Source: Shinella sumterensis (GTDB taxonomy: Bacteria; Pseudomonadota; Alphaproteobacteria; Rhizobiales; Rhizobiaceae). Taken from it: a stretch of DNA of 34,552 bases. A program made the position numbers and the translations under genes. Of this stretch, positions 33,674 through 34,552 are shown piece by piece. The stretch is from NCBI RefSeq assembly GCF_004514425.2, contig NZ_MYFN02000024.1, positions 1-34,552 on the forward strand, given 5' to 3'. Under the pieces are notes generated by a model, which was not told the origin of the DNA, did not search any database, and saw nothing but the letters and a program-made list of their open reading frames with translations. Numbering within the stretch: position 1 is the stretch's first letter; the number at the start of each line of letters is the position of its first letter.

Positions 33674-34410
33674 TGGCATATTCAGGCTTTCAGATCCGTC
33701 ATCTTTCGTTTCACGGCTCAGAAAAAAAGCCGGCTACTGCTTCATTCCAGTCCGGCCTCAACGTCGTCTACGGGGCTTCCGATACTGGAAAGTCGTATAT
33801 TGTAGAGGCGATCGATTTTATGCTCGGCGGGAAGGGCCCCCTCCCCGATATTCCGCAGGCGAAGGGCTATGATCGCGTCTTGCTCGCGATTGCCTTCGAT
33901 GACGGATCGGAGACGACATTGCTCCGAAGCATAACCGGAGGACAGTTCCAGGCATTCGAGGGTTTGCACACATCGATTCCGGATGTTGAGGGGAGCCGGC
34001 TCGATGAAATACACAATGAACGTGATGAATCGAATCTCTCGTCGTTCCTGCTCTCCAAGATCGGCCTTGCAGGGAAGCGGATCAGAAAGAATGCGAAGGA
34101 TGAAACGCAGGCGCTGAGCTTCCGCAATCTGGCGCGGCTGGCGATCGTGAACGAGGAGGAGATAATCCAGAAGCGTTCACCGTTGTCTGATGGAAACTAC
34201 ACAGCAAATACGGCTAAGCCAAGCGATAGGCACGAGCTTTATGCCATCACGCCAGCGTTCGACCGTGGCATCGCGAAACCAATCAATGAGCAGGTCAACG
34301 TGATGAACTGCCCCCACTTTCGACCGGACAGTCGGCATAAGCAGAAAGGCTCAAGCACAGGCTTGAGGACAGGCTTATGTCTAACGCATATCGACACGTT
34401 GAATTGCTGA
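33673..34410 (+). pseudogene. ABC-3C system ATPase (DUF3732-type, SMC/Rad50-like), truncated by IS insertion
   Basis: The N-terminal 210 residues of an ABC ATPase. It begins with FQIRHLSFHG and a Walker A of the sensor type, GASDTGKS (34-41), in GLNVVYGASDTGKSYIVEAIDFMLGGKGP, typical of DUF3732 proteins, which are normally some 600 residues long with a coiled-coil insert. The signature and Walker B that complete the site are absent because the IS starts at 34304. The frame continues for 35 IS-encoded residues to a stop at 34408-34410, making a chimera. The rest of the gene, if it exists, is beyond the IS. The system is predicted inactive. Confidence 0.82.
34350..34367 (+). promoter_or_regulatory. 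Hairpin over the orfA ribosome binding site (right copy)
   Basis: CTCAAGC (34350-34356) pairs perfectly with GCTTGAG (34361-34367); the second arm takes in part of the GAGGA at 34365-34369. Same structure as at 184-201. Confidence 0.45.
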
Positions 34411-34552
34411 CCGGTGATGTCCGCCGCAGGCGGTGGACAACCGAGCAAAAGCTGACGATCATTGAGCAGAGTTTCGAACCAGGCGAGACGGTATCTTCGA
34501 CCGCTCGCCGCCATGGCGTCGCGCCCAATCTGCTTTATCGGTGGCGCAGGCT
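34377..34552 (+). CDS. IS2-group transposase OrfA (InsC-like), N-terminal part
   Basis: Identical to the orfA fragment at the left end: RRRRWTTEQK, SFEPGETVS and ARRHGVAPNLLYRWRR. ATG 34377 follows GAGGA by 7 bases. The frame is open to the window edge. As the IS points away from the ATPase gene 5' part, the transposase is on the same strand as the disrupted operon and could be reached by its read-through transcript. Confidence 0.85.
   Translation, partial: MSNAYRHVELLTGDVRRRRWTTEQKLTIIEQSFEPGETVSSTARRHGVAPNLLYRWRR

Larger units (their letters stand above)
34304..34552 (+). mobile_element. IS3-family (IS2-group) insertion sequence, right-hand partial copy
   Basis: The same IS end as at 1-247, here reading rightward out of the window. 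It begins TGAACTGCCCCC at 34304, inside the ABC-3C ATPase gene. The first 247 bases match the left copy in inverted orientation. The copy continues past the window edge. Confidence 0.85.

Noticed and set aside
1-34552. Composite transposon formed by the two IS copies
   Set aside because: The copies share no 5-bp target duplication and sit inside unrelated genes, and the window ends are more simply explained as assembly breaks at a repeat.

Overview
The window looks like a contig from a high-GC alphaproteobacterium of the Rhizobiales (Rhizobium, Agrobacterium, Ensifer or Shinella type). The grounds are the set of CUT2 sugar ABC transporters with rhizobial-style single-domain ATPases, the inositol genes iolD, iolE and iolG, and an RpiR-type regulator beside them. 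Both ends of the window are the same 247 bp of an IS3-family (IS2-group) insertion sequence in opposite, outward-facing orientation, so the ends are probably assembly breaks at a repeated element.

Layout. 1-247: end of the IS. 270-473: a cold-shock protein gene whose upstream region was replaced by the IS. 638-5631: leftward operon iolD, TIM-barrel isomerase, Gfo/Idh/MocA dehydrogenase, SDR dehydrogenase. 5724-8027: divergent Gfo/Idh/MocA dehydrogenase and iolG. 8071-8982: RpiR-family regulator. 9157-15914: leftward operon of aldehyde dehydrogenase, HpcH-type aldolase, D-2-hydroxyacid dehydrogenase and a complete ABC importer (RbsA-type ATPase, permease, binding protein). 16125-18342: divergent Gfo/Idh/MocA dehydrogenase and iolE. 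18388-22484: leftward operon of a PhyH-type dioxygenase and a second ABC importer. 22750-26599: third ABC importer with two different permeases, closed by an intrinsic terminator. 27113-30781: LacI-type regulator, divergent from a dehydrogenase, a TIM-barrel isomerase and an orphan RpiR helix-turn-helix domain. 31004-34303: a lower-GC accessory block with a frameshifted CoiA-like nuclease gene and a three-gene ABC-3C biological conflict system whose ATPase is cut by the right-hand IS.

The central 30 kb reads as a cyclitol/polyol uptake and catabolism locus: three importers, five Gfo/Idh/MocA dehydrogenases, three TIM-barrel isomerase/dehydratases, and the inositol steps IolG (oxidation), IolE (dehydration) and IolD (ring hydrolysis). 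IolB, IolC, IolJ and IolA are not in the window. A palindrome GCAA-N6-TTGC occurs seven times, always in the promoter regions of these operons. It has the same architecture as the GGAA-N6-TTCC site I recall for Sinorhizobium IolR, so I propose it as the operator of the RpiR-family repressor encoded here.

The most unusual content is the ABC-3C system at the right end (PD-(D/E)xK nuclease-like effector, MC2 middle component, P-loop ATPase), with a perfect 16-bp palindrome before its first gene and an IS insertion that should inactivate it. All calls come from reading the sequence; no database search was run.
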